Shown piece by piece: positions 16,053-24,628 of a DNA stretch of 64,000 nt (within the stretch, counting starts at the first letter, position 1; every line of letters starts with the position of its first letter). The stretch is taken from assembly GCA_964592595.1 (NCBI GenBank), contig CAZQFH010000016.1, forward strand, positions 1 through 64,000. Reading direction: 5' to 3'. Position numbers and translations under genes: made by a program. A model generated the notes under the pieces. The model was given only the letters and a program-made list of their open reading frames with translations. It was not told the origin of the DNA and did not search any database. The stretch is from UBA5536 sp964592595. GTDB lineage: Bacteria > Bacteroidota > Bacteroidia > Bacteroidales > F082.

Positions 16053-17940
16053 AAATCAGCTCACCCGGTTGCTGCGGTTCAAAACCAAAAATTTCCCAGC
16101 CAATATTATCTGTCAGGTCGAACGACCATGATGAGGCACCAGTAGGAGCATAGGGATAAAACAACAACCTTAATTGTATGGATGAAAATACAAGGTATTT
16201 GTTGCGAAGCCTCAGCCCAATCCCTAATCCCGAGATTAGTCTGTTGTTAAACAATTGTTCATTTTCTTTTGCAATGATACCGCTTTCGGCCATGAGGTAT
16301 GGCGTAAAACTAAAACCGAGCCATTTCCATGGGGTGTAAAGAATAAACTGAACTTCGGAATTGATTCTTTGCATTCCCCTTAATGCGTCAGTTCTTAATC
16401 CGGTGATGCCATGTTCGTTGTTTAGATATAGGCTATCGTAGGTAAAGCGATTAATTCCTCTTGTATAGTTTATGCCGCTCAACAAACGAAAGGAATAATC
16501 GCCAGCAGAAATTAGTTTGCTTAGGTAGTAAAGTGATCCTTTTACCGCGCCATGATAGAGTTTTTGTCCGTGAATATAACTCCCAAAGCCAGCTGTGAAA
16601 ACCCAGAAATCAGCAGGTTTACCGAGTCGGCTCCAGCGAAATTCTACTCCTGCATAAGGCATTTTTAAAAATTCGCCCCAGTTATAGCCAAGCGTTAAAC
16701 CTGCCCGAAAACCTACCGGCAATGCCTGTGGATGATCCTGAGCAAAAAGCTTGTCGCTCTCTGCAAAGTTTTGATTTAGCCAGTTTAAAGAGGCCATCAG
16801 GCGAGTGCTGTTATTCAGCATATAGTTGGAATCGGGGCTAGTAAAAGGACGTTTTTGAAAAAAAGTATTGTAAATTCCAATAGCAGGAATCAGGTATTCG
16901 GGGCGTTTGTTTTCTGTTTTAGATTTCGTTTCAAATTGATAACCAAGCCAGGCGTTTCCTTGTAAATAGCGGATCTCGGGCTGAGTTTCGGGATCAGCAG
17001 AAAACCATGAAGGCAGGGTTTCTTGCTTTTGGGCAAGATCGAGACCACCAGCAATTTTGTATGCTCCTGGCAGATAAGGCCTTCCAATTGTAAGGGTGTA
17101 GTATTCATATTCAAGCGAGCGCTGATACCTAACACTGTTTTGAATGAACCTTTTATCCAGGTTATCAAGAGTGAAATAGATTTCAGACATATAAAATTCG
17201 GGCTTATCATTGGCAAGCCTGAACCCAAATTCGTTGCCGTAACCTAAAAAATTTGAATTCCATACTTTTAAGCTTTGCTTGTTGGCAGAATGAATAATAG
17301 GGAAGGCTCCGTAAGGTATTTTATCCTGGACAACTAATATGAGCGTTAAGGAATCGTTGCTAACCGATTCAATGTAAAAGCGTGCATTTTCAATATAGGG
17401 CAGATCGCGGATTAGTTTTTCGTTATCAGCAAGCTTCCAGGGTATTAGGCTGTCGCCAGTTTTAATGAAAAGGTTTTTTTGAATAACAGCAGGTTTGGTG
17501 TAAATATGCAGGCTTTTGATCATTCGATTGATCTTGCTGCTGTCGCTGGCTGTTATATAGGGTAGTAAAGCACTCCCGGGAGGTGGTTGTTTAATAATAA
17601 TGTGACTGATAATCATTCCGTTGAATGCCTGCCACTTTTCAGCATTATCAGTAAGTTCAGGTTGCGATGGTGATTCCTGATCTTTTAAGGTCATGTTTAG
17701 CAGTTCCCTTAATAATCTGCTGTCGTTGGCTTTTTGATTTAATCTTTGGTAAAAAACAGAATCGGGTTCGTTAAATAGTTTTTGTTTGAGCTTGTTAGCT
17801 TCTCGTATCGGCTGTTGCATATGCTCTTGCCCCAGTAAAAAGCTGTTCATAGCAAGTAATAAGGCAATAATGAGGAATTTTTTTGCAAAATTATAAAGCG
17901 AGAAAGGGGAGTTTTTCATCTTATCATTTAGATGGGTCAT
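16045..17940 (-). CDS. Omp85/BamA-like outer-membrane barrel protein with a POTRA-like domain
   Basis: 631 aa from the ATG at 17940, which overlaps the stop of the XRE gene as ATGA; an ATG at 17919 would give a shorter signal region. A hydrophobic signal (FLIIALLLAMNSFLLGQ) is followed by a helical linker and a POTRA-like segment (about residues 145-225: IKTGDSLIPWKLADNEKLIRD, PYIENARFYIE, LTLILVVQDKIPYGAFP). The remaining 400 residues alternate amphipathic strands and end in an aromatic position typical of beta-barrels (ELIFR). Too short for BamA itself. Probably a specialised surface-antigen-type barrel. It is translationally coupled to the regulator upstream. Confidence 0.75.
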   Translation of the reverse strand: MTHLNDKMKNSPFSLYNFAKKFLIIALLLAMNSFLLGQEHMQQPIREANKLKQKLFNEPDSVFYQRLNQKANDSRLLRELLNMTLKDQESPSQPELTDNAEKWQAFNGMIISHIIIKQPPPGSALLPYITASDSSKINRMIKSLHIYTKPAVIQKNLFIKTGDSLIPWKLADNEKLIRDLPYIENARFYIESVSNDSLTLILVVQDKIPYGAFPIIHSANKQSLKVWNSNFLGYGNEFGFRLANDKPEFYMSEIYFTLDNLDKRFIQNSVRYQRSLEYEYYTLTIGRPYLPGAYKIAGGLDLAQKQETLPSWFSADPETQPEIRYLQGNAWLGYQFETKSKTENKRPEYLIPAIGIYNTFFQKRPFTSPDSNYMLNNSTRLMASLNWLNQNFAESDKLFAQDHPQALPVGFRAGLTLGYNWGEFLKMPYAGVEFRWSRLGKPADFWVFTAGFGSYIHGQKLYHGAVKGSLYYLSKLISAGDYSFRLLSGINYTRGINRFTYDSLYLNNEHGITGLRTDALRGMQRINSEVQFILYTPWKWLGFSFTPYLMAESGIIAKENEQLFNNRLISGLGIGLRLRNKYLVFSSIQLRLLFYPYAPTGASSWSFDLTDNIGWEIFGFEPQQPGELIFR

Positions 17941-18146
17941 GACTGCCAGTCGTTTTCTTCCAACTCAAATATATTGTGTAAATTTTGATTAAAAACATGT
18001 GCAATTTTCAAAGCAAGAATCGTTGATAAGTTGTATTTTCCTAATTCGATCGCATTGATGGTTTGTCTGCTTACCTGCACTAATTCAGCTAATTGGGCTT
18101 GTGTTATATTTTTCTTGGCCCGTTCTACTTTGATGTTATTTTTCAT
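17937..18146 (-). CDS. XRE/YozG-type helix-turn-helix regulator
   Basis: 69 aa, a single Cro/CI-type HTH domain (VERAKKNITQAQLAELVQVS then RQTINAIELGKYNLSTILAL, ending HNIFELEEND). Small proteins of this type often pair with a small membrane protein encoded next to them, as here. It overlaps the membrane-protein gene by 11 bp upstream and the barrel gene by 4 bp downstream, so the three form one tightly coupled operon. It probably represses its own promoter. Confidence 0.92.
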   Translation of the reverse strand: MKNNIKVERAKKNITQAQLAELVQVSRQTINAIELGKYNLSTILALKIAHVFNQNLHNIFELEENDWQS

Positions 18147-18612
18147 CGCTGATTAGGTTTTTAGATTTTTGTAAAGCCCAATTAAAGCGAATAATGAAAA
18201 ACAAAAGTAAGGTAAACATATTAAAAACCAGAATCCAAAAAAATGTCATGCCATAAACAAAAATAACCGATAAAATCAGTACGGAATAATTAACATAAGT
18301 TGCCCAAACCAGGGATTCAAGGCGGATTTTGGCAATGAATTCATCTTCTGTTTTTTCTTTTGAAAATGCGATAAACAATCCACCTGCAATAAGCAGCAAG
18401 CCGATAATCTCATCAAAAACATTATTCTTTATAATTGAAAAGAAAACTGTTTTATTCAGGATCTCGTCATTAGCAATTGCAAAGACAGGTAGATCAAGGA
18501 AATGGAGTTCGTCTTTCAGGATTAAATACATTATCCCGAACAGGATACCTGGAATGAATAACATCCAACCTATTTTTTTAAATACTCTGGGTAATATAAA
18601 ATTTGGCTTCAT
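18136..18612 (-). CDS. Four-helix membrane protein paired with the XRE regulator
   Basis: 158 aa from the ATG at 18612; the 18633 start lies inside the promoter. Four hydrophobic stretches are visible: IGWMLFIPGILFGIMYLIL, EIIGLLLIAGGLFIAF, WATYVNYSVLILSVIFVYGM and FWILVFNMFTLLLFFII. The C-terminus is basic and cytoplasmic-looking. No catalytic motif. Membrane/YozG-like pairs are common in Firmicutes and Bacteroidota, and their function is poorly known. Confidence 0.75.
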   Translation of the reverse strand: MKPNFILPRVFKKIGWMLFIPGILFGIMYLILKDELHFLDLPVFAIANDEILNKTVFFSIIKNNVFDEIIGLLLIAGGLFIAFSKEKTEDEFIAKIRLESLVWATYVNYSVLILSVIFVYGMTFFWILVFNMFTLLLFFIIRFNWALQKSKNLISDEK

Positions 18613-18630
18613 GTCTGCTTTTTTAAGCAA

Positions 18631-18661
18631 CAAATGTAAGGTTTAATTATCAAAATGTCAA
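18631..18661 (-). promoter_or_regulatory. Promoter of the membrane protein-XRE-barrel operon
   Basis: On the minus strand TTG (18659-18661) is followed after 20 nt by TACATTTG (18631-18638). The start would be about 14 nt before the ATG at 18612. ATGTAA (18634-18639) and TTACAT (18669-18674) are a spaced inverted pair that could serve the XRE protein, but this is weak. Confidence 0.65.
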
Positions 18662-18772
18662 GTAAACATTACATAAATTTTGTGCTATTTTCATAATAAT
18701 ATGTAGGTCAAGAAATTGAGCAGATTGTCTGTTTAGAAAAGTTTGAACTTAAAGGCAACCCATGTTTGAGGT

Positions 18773-19075
18773 TTATCTCATATGGAATCCAACAGCTTGT
18801 GATTCAACAGCTTTGAACATTTCATATTGTTTTGGTAAGAGTGGATAATCCCAGCATCTCAGGCTTTGGCATAGTTTACCGCCAAAACCACTTTTAAACT
18901 TATAAAGTCCGTACATAGGATGAGTAGGGTCGGGGCGTGGCGAAGTGCCAAACATATCATATGCCGTGCAGCCTTTGACTATAGAGAGTTGAATAGCTTC
19001 CCATTGTAAGGCGTAGGTAGCCATTACATTGCGGTGTTTTGCCGAAGACGCACCATATAGATACGAGCTTCTGTT
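18773..19075 (-). pseudogene. FemA/FemB-type aminoacyltransferase remnant (C-terminal third)
   Basis: From a stop at about 19078-19076 the minus strand reads NRSSYLYGASSAKHRNVMAT and on to KGCTAYDMFGTSPRP, YKFKSGFGGKL, CWDYPL and a stop at 18773, about 100 residues. These are the conserved C-terminal motifs of the FemAB peptidoglycan-bridge/lipid II aminoacyltransferase family, which is normally about 320-420 aa. The N-terminal acetyltransferase-like domain is missing, and nothing recognisable lies in the 100 nt upstream. The motif after GFGG (usually I/V-H-R-x-G) is altered to CQSLR. The ATG at 19024 could give an 83-aa product but it would lack the active region. Best read as a decaying remnant after deletion. 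Confidence 0.75.
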
Positions 19076-19178
19076 TCAAGTTAATTTTGAGTGACACTCA
19101 GCTAAAAAAGTGCAAATTTAATAATAAAGATATGAATGGCAAATTGTTGATTTACAAAGTATTTACACGAAAAAGAAA

Positions 19179-19201
19179 AGTCCTGACGAAATGCCAGGAC
19201 T
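19179..19201 (-). terminator. Terminator of the nucleotide-sugar operon
   Basis: AGTCCTG (19179-19185) pairs with CAGGACT (19195-19201) around a 9-nt loop, 26 nt past the mutase stop. The preceding A-rich run on the plus strand gives a U-rich tail on the minus strand. Confidence 0.7.
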
Positions 19202-19226
19202 CATCTACAAATAGATTTTAAGCTGT

Positions 19227-20963
19227 TTAATTGATATTCAAGGATGCCTTAAAAGCTTCAATCTTTTGATCAAGTTGCTGGTCGGTTTGATCGTAATGGT
19301 CAACTGAATCTAAAGGTGCTTTTGCGCCAAAATAGAATTTAATTTTAGGTTCTGTTCCCGAGGGTCTCACGCTTATTTTGGATCCGCCGGAGGTTATAAA
19401 CTGCAGTACATCCGATTTTGGCAGCTCGATTTTGGTGACAGCTCCTGTTTCCAGGTTGCGTGTTTCACTTTGTTGATAATCCCTGATTTCAATTAATTTT
19501 TCATCACCAATTGTGGCAGGCGGGTTATTCCTGAATCCATCCATCATCGCTTTAATGGCTTCTGCTCCTTCTTTACCTTTTTTGGTTACTGAGAGCAGTT
19601 TCTCTTTGTAGAAACCGAATTCCACATAAAGCTCTTTAAGCATTTGCAACATGGATTTACCCTGATCGGCAGCCCAGGCTGCAGTTTCGGCAAGCATCGC
19701 ACAAGAGCTAACAGCATCTTTGTCGCGAACAAAATCGCCAACCAAGTAGCCATAGCTTTCTTCACCTCCGCCAATAAACTGTTTTTTGCCTTCGAGCGAT
19801 TTAATAACATCAGCAATGTACTTAAAACCAGTGAGTACATCAAAACGTGCTACGCTAAACTTATCAGCAACATCAAAAAGCAGTTCGGAAGTAACAATTG
19901 TTTTTACAATAAACTCATTACCAGTAAGTTTTCCATTTTGTTGCCATTTGTTCAGTAAATAATAAATCAAAAGGCTGGCGGCTTGGTTACCATTTAAAAG
20001 TATAAATTCATTATTTTCGTTGCGCACTGCAAGTCCAACGCGGTCGCCATCAGGATCGGTCGCCATAACCAATTCAGCCTCAACTTCTTTAGCTTTTGCG
20101 ATAGCCATTTCCAGTGCTGCAGGTTCTTCGGGGTTGGGTGAATGAACAGTTGGGAAATTGCCGTTGACTTCATCTTGCTCTGGGACATTATAAACTGCCG
20201 TGAAACCAATAGCTTTAAGTGCTTCCGGAACGAGTTTGACGCCAGTACCATGGATAGGCGTGTAAACAATTTTCATGTTTTTTTGTCGCTGAATCACATC
20301 AGGCGAAAGGCTTAGAGCAGCAATTTTTGCGATGTATTTTCTATCAAAATCATCTTCAAGGTAAGTGATGAGCGATTCATTGGCTTCGAATTTTACTTCG
20401 TTCAAGCTCTTAATTTTTTCAACCTCAGCTATCACATTTTTATCATGCGGAGCAATCAGCTGTCCGCCATCTTCCCAATAAGCTTTGTAACCATTGTACT
20501 CTTTTGGATTGTGCGAAGCTGTGATCACGACACCACTTTGACATTTCAATTCGCGAATCGCGAAGGAAAGCTCTGGTGTGGGCCGAAGACTTTTGAAAAG
20601 GTAAACCTGTATGCCGTTAGCTGACATTACTTCGGCCGTAATGCGCGTAAAATAGTCGCTATTGTTGCGGCAGTCATGCGCCACTGCCATGGAAAGTTTT
20701 TGGCCGGGAAACATTTTCTTCATGTAATTGGCCAGACCTTGCGTGGCTTTAGCAACGGTATATTTGTTCATACGATTCGTTCCGGCACCCATTATGCCCC
20801 TCAATCCGCCTGTGCCAAACTCAAGTTTTCTGTAAAAACTCTCCATCAACTCTTTTGGATCGTTATCAATCATATGCTGAACAGCTTTGATAGTTTCTTC
20901 ATCGTAGGGTGGTTGGAGCCATTCATTGGCTTGTGCCATTACATGAGGATCAATGGTATTCAT
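19227..20963 (-). CDS. Phosphoglucomutase/phosphomannomutase (alpha-D-phosphohexomutase)
   Basis: 578 aa, the length of PgcA-type phosphoglucomutases. Interconverts hexose 1- and 6-phosphates, supplying glucose 1-phosphate for UDP-glucose. The phosphoserine loop is VVITASHNPKEYNGYK, the metal loop MATDPDGDRVGLA, the sugar-binding loop GGGEESYGYLVGD and the phosphate-binding loop SVRPSGTEPKIKFY. All catalytic elements are intact. Its ATG overlaps the stop of the GxxExxY gene by 4 bp, making it the last gene of the ugd-uxs-rfbD operon. Confidence 0.95.
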   Translation of the reverse strand: MNTIDPHVMAQANEWLQPPYDEETIKAVQHMIDNDPKELMESFYRKLEFGTGGLRGIMGAGTNRMNKYTVAKATQGLANYMKKMFPGQKLSMAVAHDCRNNSDYFTRITAEVMSANGIQVYLFKSLRPTPELSFAIRELKCQSGVVITASHNPKEYNGYKAYWEDGGQLIAPHDKNVIAEVEKIKSLNEVKFEANESLITYLEDDFDRKYIAKIAALSLSPDVIQRQKNMKIVYTPIHGTGVKLVPEALKAIGFTAVYNVPEQDEVNGNFPTVHSPNPEEPAALEMAIAKAKEVEAELVMATDPDGDRVGLAVRNENNEFILLNGNQAASLLIYYLLNKWQQNGKLTGNEFIVKTIVTSELLFDVADKFSVARFDVLTGFKYIADVIKSLEGKKQFIGGGEESYGYLVGDFVRDKDAVSSCAMLAETAAWAADQGKSMLQMLKELYVEFGFYKEKLLSVTKKGKEGAEAIKAMMDGFRNNPPATIGDEKLIEIRDYQQSETRNLETGAVTKIELPKSDVLQFITSGGSKISVRPSGTEPKIKFYFGAKAPLDSVDHYDQTDQQLDQKIEAFKASLNIN

Positions 20964-21349
20964 ATTATTCGTTTTAAAGGATTTTGTATTTTTTTGAAGC
21001 CATCGACAAACTGTGTTTTGTTGATCTCGATGACAAGACCCATTGGGATTTCATTCATCCGAAGCAAACTTGACATTTCTTGTGAGGCATCTTCGTCTTT
21101 TTTAATCAGGTTTAATGGTAAAATATCTTCAATCAGAAAATCAGCGTTGAGGTTGTGATCGAGTTTCATACTTTTATAATTCACCGGAAAAGCAACATTT
21201 AATCTAAATCTTAAACCTTTGATTCTGAGTTCATGTGCCAAACAGGATTTGAATATATTCACTGGGATACCGTTTCCACATTGTTCATGTACCTCACGGG
21301 CTGATTCATACACTTGCATAACAAGGCGATTAATCCTGCTTTTGTCCAT
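20960..21349 (-). CDS. Degenerate GxxExxY-family protein
   Basis: 129 aa. It has the overall pattern of the GxxExxY family: an N-terminal VYESAREVHEQCGNG helix, a SCLAHELRIKGL segment and a C-terminal FKKIQNPLKRI tail. The defining G-x-x-E-x-x-Y motif reads GIPVNIF, and the PD-(D/E)xK-like acidic core, usually ADLxxE...ExK, reads ADFLIED...NLIK, so the metal-binding Glu is absent. Residues about 78-95 (KKDEDASQEMSSLL) are also unusual. It overlaps rfbD by 20 bp and the mutase by 4 bp. Members are often embedded in nucleotide-sugar and polysaccharide loci, with no established role. Confidence 0.7.
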   Translation of the reverse strand: MDKSRINRLVMQVYESAREVHEQCGNGIPVNIFKSCLAHELRIKGLRFRLNVAFPVNYKSMKLDHNLNADFLIEDILPLNLIKKDEDASQEMSSLLRMNEIPMGLVIEINKTQFVDGFKKIQNPLKRII

Positions 21350-22202
21350 TCATTTCCTCCAGACATTTCTTCAAACTGTCGCGCCAGTAAGGAATCACAA
21401 TATTAAAAGTTGATTTTAGCTTATATTTATTCAATACACTATAAAAAGGTCTTACAGTTTTTACGGGATATTCCTTTGATTCAATGGGATTAACCTTGCA
21501 ATCGAGCCTTACTAATTCCATTATTGCCTGTGCAAAATCGTACCAGCTGATAGCTCCCTCATTGCTGTAATGATAAATCTGATTAATGCTTTTTGAATTT
21601 TGATTTTCGGCCATCAGCAATAGTGTTGATGCAAGATCAAATGCATAGGTTGGCGTTCCAATCTGATCAGCAACTACATTTATTTTATCTTTTTCGTTGC
21701 CGAGTCTTATCATGGTTTTAACAAAATTATTACCCGTTATGCTGTACAACCACGAAGTCCTGATAATCATATATTTGGCTCCGCTCAGCATGATATTTCG
21801 TTCGCCATCGGCTTTGCCTTCAGCATAGGCCGAAGCCGGCGCAACAGGATGTTCTTCGGTGTAGGGCATATAGTGTTTGCCACTAAATACATAATCTGTT
21901 GAAATATGCATGAGCAAAGCGTTTGCTGACTTACATGCATCGGCCAGGAAAGCTGGAGCTTGAGCATTAAGCAGTTGAGCTTTTTCCGGTTCATCTTCGG
22001 CTTTGTCAACTGCAGTGTAGGCAGCACAATTGATACAAACTTCAATATTTTCTGCGTTGATGTAATGCTTGAGCAGTGTAGGGTTTGTAATATCCAATTC
22101 GTTTACATCGGTAAAATACCATACATGCTTGCGGTCAGTTTGGGCAATTTTCTGAAATTCTTTTCCCAGTTGGCCGTTGCTTCCCGTAATTAAAATATTC
22201 AT
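21330..22202 (-). CDS. rfbD: dTDP-4-dehydrorhamnose reductase
   Basis: 290 aa, extended short-chain dehydrogenase. Reduces dTDP-4-keto-L-rhamnose to dTDP-L-rhamnose with NAD(P)H. The Rossmann motif is GSNGQLGKEF, and the catalytic Tyr-x-x-x-Lys is YAEGK with Thr/Ser in HISTDYVFSG. The typical RfbD segments INCAAYTAVDKAE and RTSWLYS are present. rfbA, rfbB and rfbC are not in the window, so the rest of the rhamnose pathway must be elsewhere. The start overlaps the end of the UDP-xylose synthase by 4 bp. Confidence 0.93.
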   Translation of the reverse strand: MNILITGSNGQLGKEFQKIAQTDRKHVWYFTDVNELDITNPTLLKHYINAENIEVCINCAAYTAVDKAEDEPEKAQLLNAQAPAFLADACKSANALLMHISTDYVFSGKHYMPYTEEHPVAPASAYAEGKADGERNIMLSGAKYMIIRTSWLYSITGNNFVKTMIRLGNEKDKINVVADQIGTPTYAFDLASTLLLMAENQNSKSINQIYHYSNEGAISWYDFAQAIMELVRLDCKVNPIESKEYPVKTVRPFYSVLNKYKLKSTFNIVIPYWRDSLKKCLEEMNGQKQD

Positions 22203-23134
22203 CCTACGATGGTTTTAAAGTAAGCGATAGTTTTGTCAAGTCCTTCATCCAATGCTATTTTAGGTTTCCAGTCGAGCACTTTTTTAGCCAGACTAATATC
22301 AGGTCGTCTTTGCATCGGATCGTCGGCTGGCAATGGCATGTGAACGATTTTTGATTTGCTTCCTGTTTTTTGAATAATCATCTGAGCCAGCTCGAGCATG
22401 GTAAATTCACCCGGATTACCAATATTTACCGGACCAGTGAAATCATCCGGAGTTGCCATCAGGCGAATCATACCTTCGACCAAATCGTCAACATACTGAA
22501 AACTACGAGTTTGCATTCCATCGCCATAAATGGTGATGTCTTTCCCCTGCAAAGCCTGAACGATGAAATTAGAAACAACGCGACCATCATTGGGATGCAT
22601 ACGGGGTCCGTAGGTGTTAAAAATTCGAATGATTTTAATCCTTACATTGTTTTGTTGATGGTAATTTACGAAAAGCGTTTCAGCACATCGTTTTCCTTCA
22701 TCATAGCATGCTCGAGGCCCGATTGGGTTAACATGACCCCAATAAGATTCCTTTTGAGGATGTTGCTCTGGATCGCCATAAACCTCTGAAGTGGAAGCCT
22801 GTAATACCTTTGCCTTGATACGTTTTGCCAGTCCCAGCATATTGATAGCACCCATTACAGAGGTTTTTACTGTTTTTATGGGATTGTATTGATAATGTAT
22901 TGGGGAAGCCGGACATGCCAGGTTGTAAATTTCATCTACTTCAACGAAAAAAGGAGTGGTTACATCATGTCGAACCATTTCAAAATAAGGATGATCCATG
23001 AGATGAACAACATTGCTTTTTTGCCCGGTAAAGTAATTGTCAAGACAAATCACTTCATTGCCTTCGTTGAGTAAACGTTCGCACAGGTGTGAGCCTAAAA
23101 AGCCGGCACCGCCAGTAACAAGGATACTTTTCAT
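22199..23134 (-). CDS. uxs: UDP-glucuronate decarboxylase (UDP-xylose synthase)
   Basis: 311 aa from the ATG at 23134 (MKSILVTGGAGFLGS); the 23170 extension adds 12 non-conserved residues. Converts UDP-glucuronate to UDP-xylose with NAD+. Glycine-rich motif GGAGFLGS, catalytic Ser/Tyr in ASTSEVYGDP and YDEGK, and the UXS-specific stretches LDNYFTGQKSNV, YNLACPASPIHYQ and NTYGPRMHPNDGRVVSNF. Upstream ugd makes its substrate, so the two genes give a UDP-glucose to UDP-xylose route. Cytoplasmic. Confidence 0.95.
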   Translation of the reverse strand: MKSILVTGGAGFLGSHLCERLLNEGNEVICLDNYFTGQKSNVVHLMDHPYFEMVRHDVTTPFFVEVDEIYNLACPASPIHYQYNPIKTVKTSVMGAINMLGLAKRIKAKVLQASTSEVYGDPEQHPQKESYWGHVNPIGPRACYDEGKRCAETLFVNYHQQNNVRIKIIRIFNTYGPRMHPNDGRVVSNFIVQALQGKDITIYGDGMQTRSFQYVDDLVEGMIRLMATPDDFTGPVNIGNPGEFTMLELAQMIIQKTGSKSKIVHMPLPADDPMQRRPDISLAKKVLDWKPKIALDEGLDKTIAYFKTIVG

Positions 23135-23200
23135 AGGTTGGTATTTTTTAATAAAACGGACATTTATCAATCGTGTTCCGTTTACAATGTAATTACTTGA

Positions 23201-24526
23201 TTATTTGAAGGTTTTTATTCCGATTCCGAAATAATCAAAGCCTTCGGCTTGCATTTCCTTGGGATCGTAAATATTACGTCCATCGAAAATGGCAGCTTTT
23301 TTAAGGAGTTTTTTCATCACCCTAAAGTTAGGGAATTTAAACTCAGACCATTCTGTTACGATAATCAGTGCGTCAGAATCAATCAAAGCATCGTACTGAT
23401 CTTTGGCAAACTCAATTTTGTCATTGAAGATTCGTTCGCCTTCTTCCATAGCAACCGGATCATAAGCTTTTACTTCAGCACCGGCTTCGAGCAGTTTTGC
23501 AATGATAATGCGCGAAGGAGCTTCACGCATGTCATCGGTATTTGGTTTGAAGGAAAGTCCCCACACGGCAACTGTCTTGCCCTTTAGATCGTGGTTATAA
23601 TAAGTTTTGAGTTTGTTGAACATGATAGATTTTTGATCATCGTTCACATCCTCAACAGCTTGCAACACGCGGAGATTGTAATTATATGTTTTTGCTGTTT
23701 TTATCAGCGCTTTCACATCTTTTGGGAAACATGATCCGCCATATCCTGTACCGGGGTAAATGAAATATTTGCCAATGCGGCGATCCGAGCCAATACCTTT
23801 ACGTACCATATTTACATCAGCACCAACTATTTCGCAAAGGTTAGCAACATCGTTCATAAAGCTGATCTTGGTTGCCAACATAGCATTAGCGGCATATTTG
23901 GTCATTTCTGCAGATACAATGTCCATAAAAATCACCGGATGACCGTTCATGGTGAAAGGTTTGTAAAGCTTTTTCATAAGCTCTTCGGCGCGTTCAGAAT
24001 CTACTCCAACAACGATGCGATCAGGTTTCAGGAAATCGTCAACAGCTGCACCTTCTTTCAAAAACTCGGGATTTGAGGCTACATCAAAGGGAATATTTAC
24101 ACCTCTTTTATCTAATTCTTCTTTAACAGCTTTTCTTACTTTTTCAGCAGTGCCGACGGGCACAGTGCTTTTGGTGACGATCAGTACATAATCTTCCATG
24201 TTTCGACCAACTTCGCGGGCTACATCGAGCACATATTTCAAATCAGCACTGCCATCTTCGTCAGGCGGGGTGCCTACAGCGCTAAAAATAACCTGACAGC
24301 CCGGTAATGTAGAGGCCAAATCAGTAGTGAAAAACAATCTTTTTTTCTCAACATTGCGAGCTACCATTTCTTCGAGGCCGGGCTCAAAAATAGGGATGAT
24401 GCCGTTGTTGAGGTTGTCAACTTTTTTCTTGTCAATATCAACGCAATGCACGTCAATGCCAACTTCTGCAAAACATGTTCCGGTAACCAATCCTACGTAA
24501 CCGGTTCCGACGATGGAAATTTTCAT
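23201..24526 (-). CDS. ugd: UDP-glucose 6-dehydrogenase
   Basis: 441 aa. Oxidises UDP-glucose twice to UDP-glucuronate with NAD+. N-terminal Rossmann motif GTGYVGLVTGTCFAEVG, central helix with KYAANAMLATKISFMN, catalytic Cys in YPGTGYGGSCFPKD (about residue 258), and the C-terminal UDP-binding domain with WGLSFKPNTDDMREAPS. First gene of the minus-strand sugar operon (next start 67 nt away). A -7-like TTACTTTG occurs upstream but deviates at position 2. Confidence 0.97.
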   Translation of the reverse strand: MKISIVGTGYVGLVTGTCFAEVGIDVHCVDIDKKKVDNLNNGIIPIFEPGLEEMVARNVEKKRLFFTTDLASTLPGCQVIFSAVGTPPDEDGSADLKYVLDVAREVGRNMEDYVLIVTKSTVPVGTAEKVRKAVKEELDKRGVNIPFDVASNPEFLKEGAAVDDFLKPDRIVVGVDSERAEELMKKLYKPFTMNGHPVIFMDIVSAEMTKYAANAMLATKISFMNDVANLCEIVGADVNMVRKGIGSDRRIGKYFIYPGTGYGGSCFPKDVKALIKTAKTYNYNLRVLQAVEDVNDDQKSIMFNKLKTYYNHDLKGKTVAVWGLSFKPNTDDMREAPSRIIIAKLLEAGAEVKAYDPVAMEEGERIFNDKIEFAKDQYDALIDSDALIIVTEWSEFKFPNFRVMKKLLKKAAIFDGRNIYDPKEMQAEGFDYFGIGIKTFK

Positions 24527-24628
24527 GAGTTAAGTTGTTTGTTAGAGATTAAACTTTACAGCAAAGTAAGTGGAATTTAAGCTGCAAAGCAAGGAATATA
24601 TTGATAAATGAGGTGTTAAATTTACCAC

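Noticed and set aside
17937..18612. Toxin-antitoxin pair made of the XRE regulator and the small membrane protein
   Set aside because: The membrane protein has four helices and looks like a structural/sensor protein rather than a small toxin, and the pair is coupled to an outer-membrane barrel gene.
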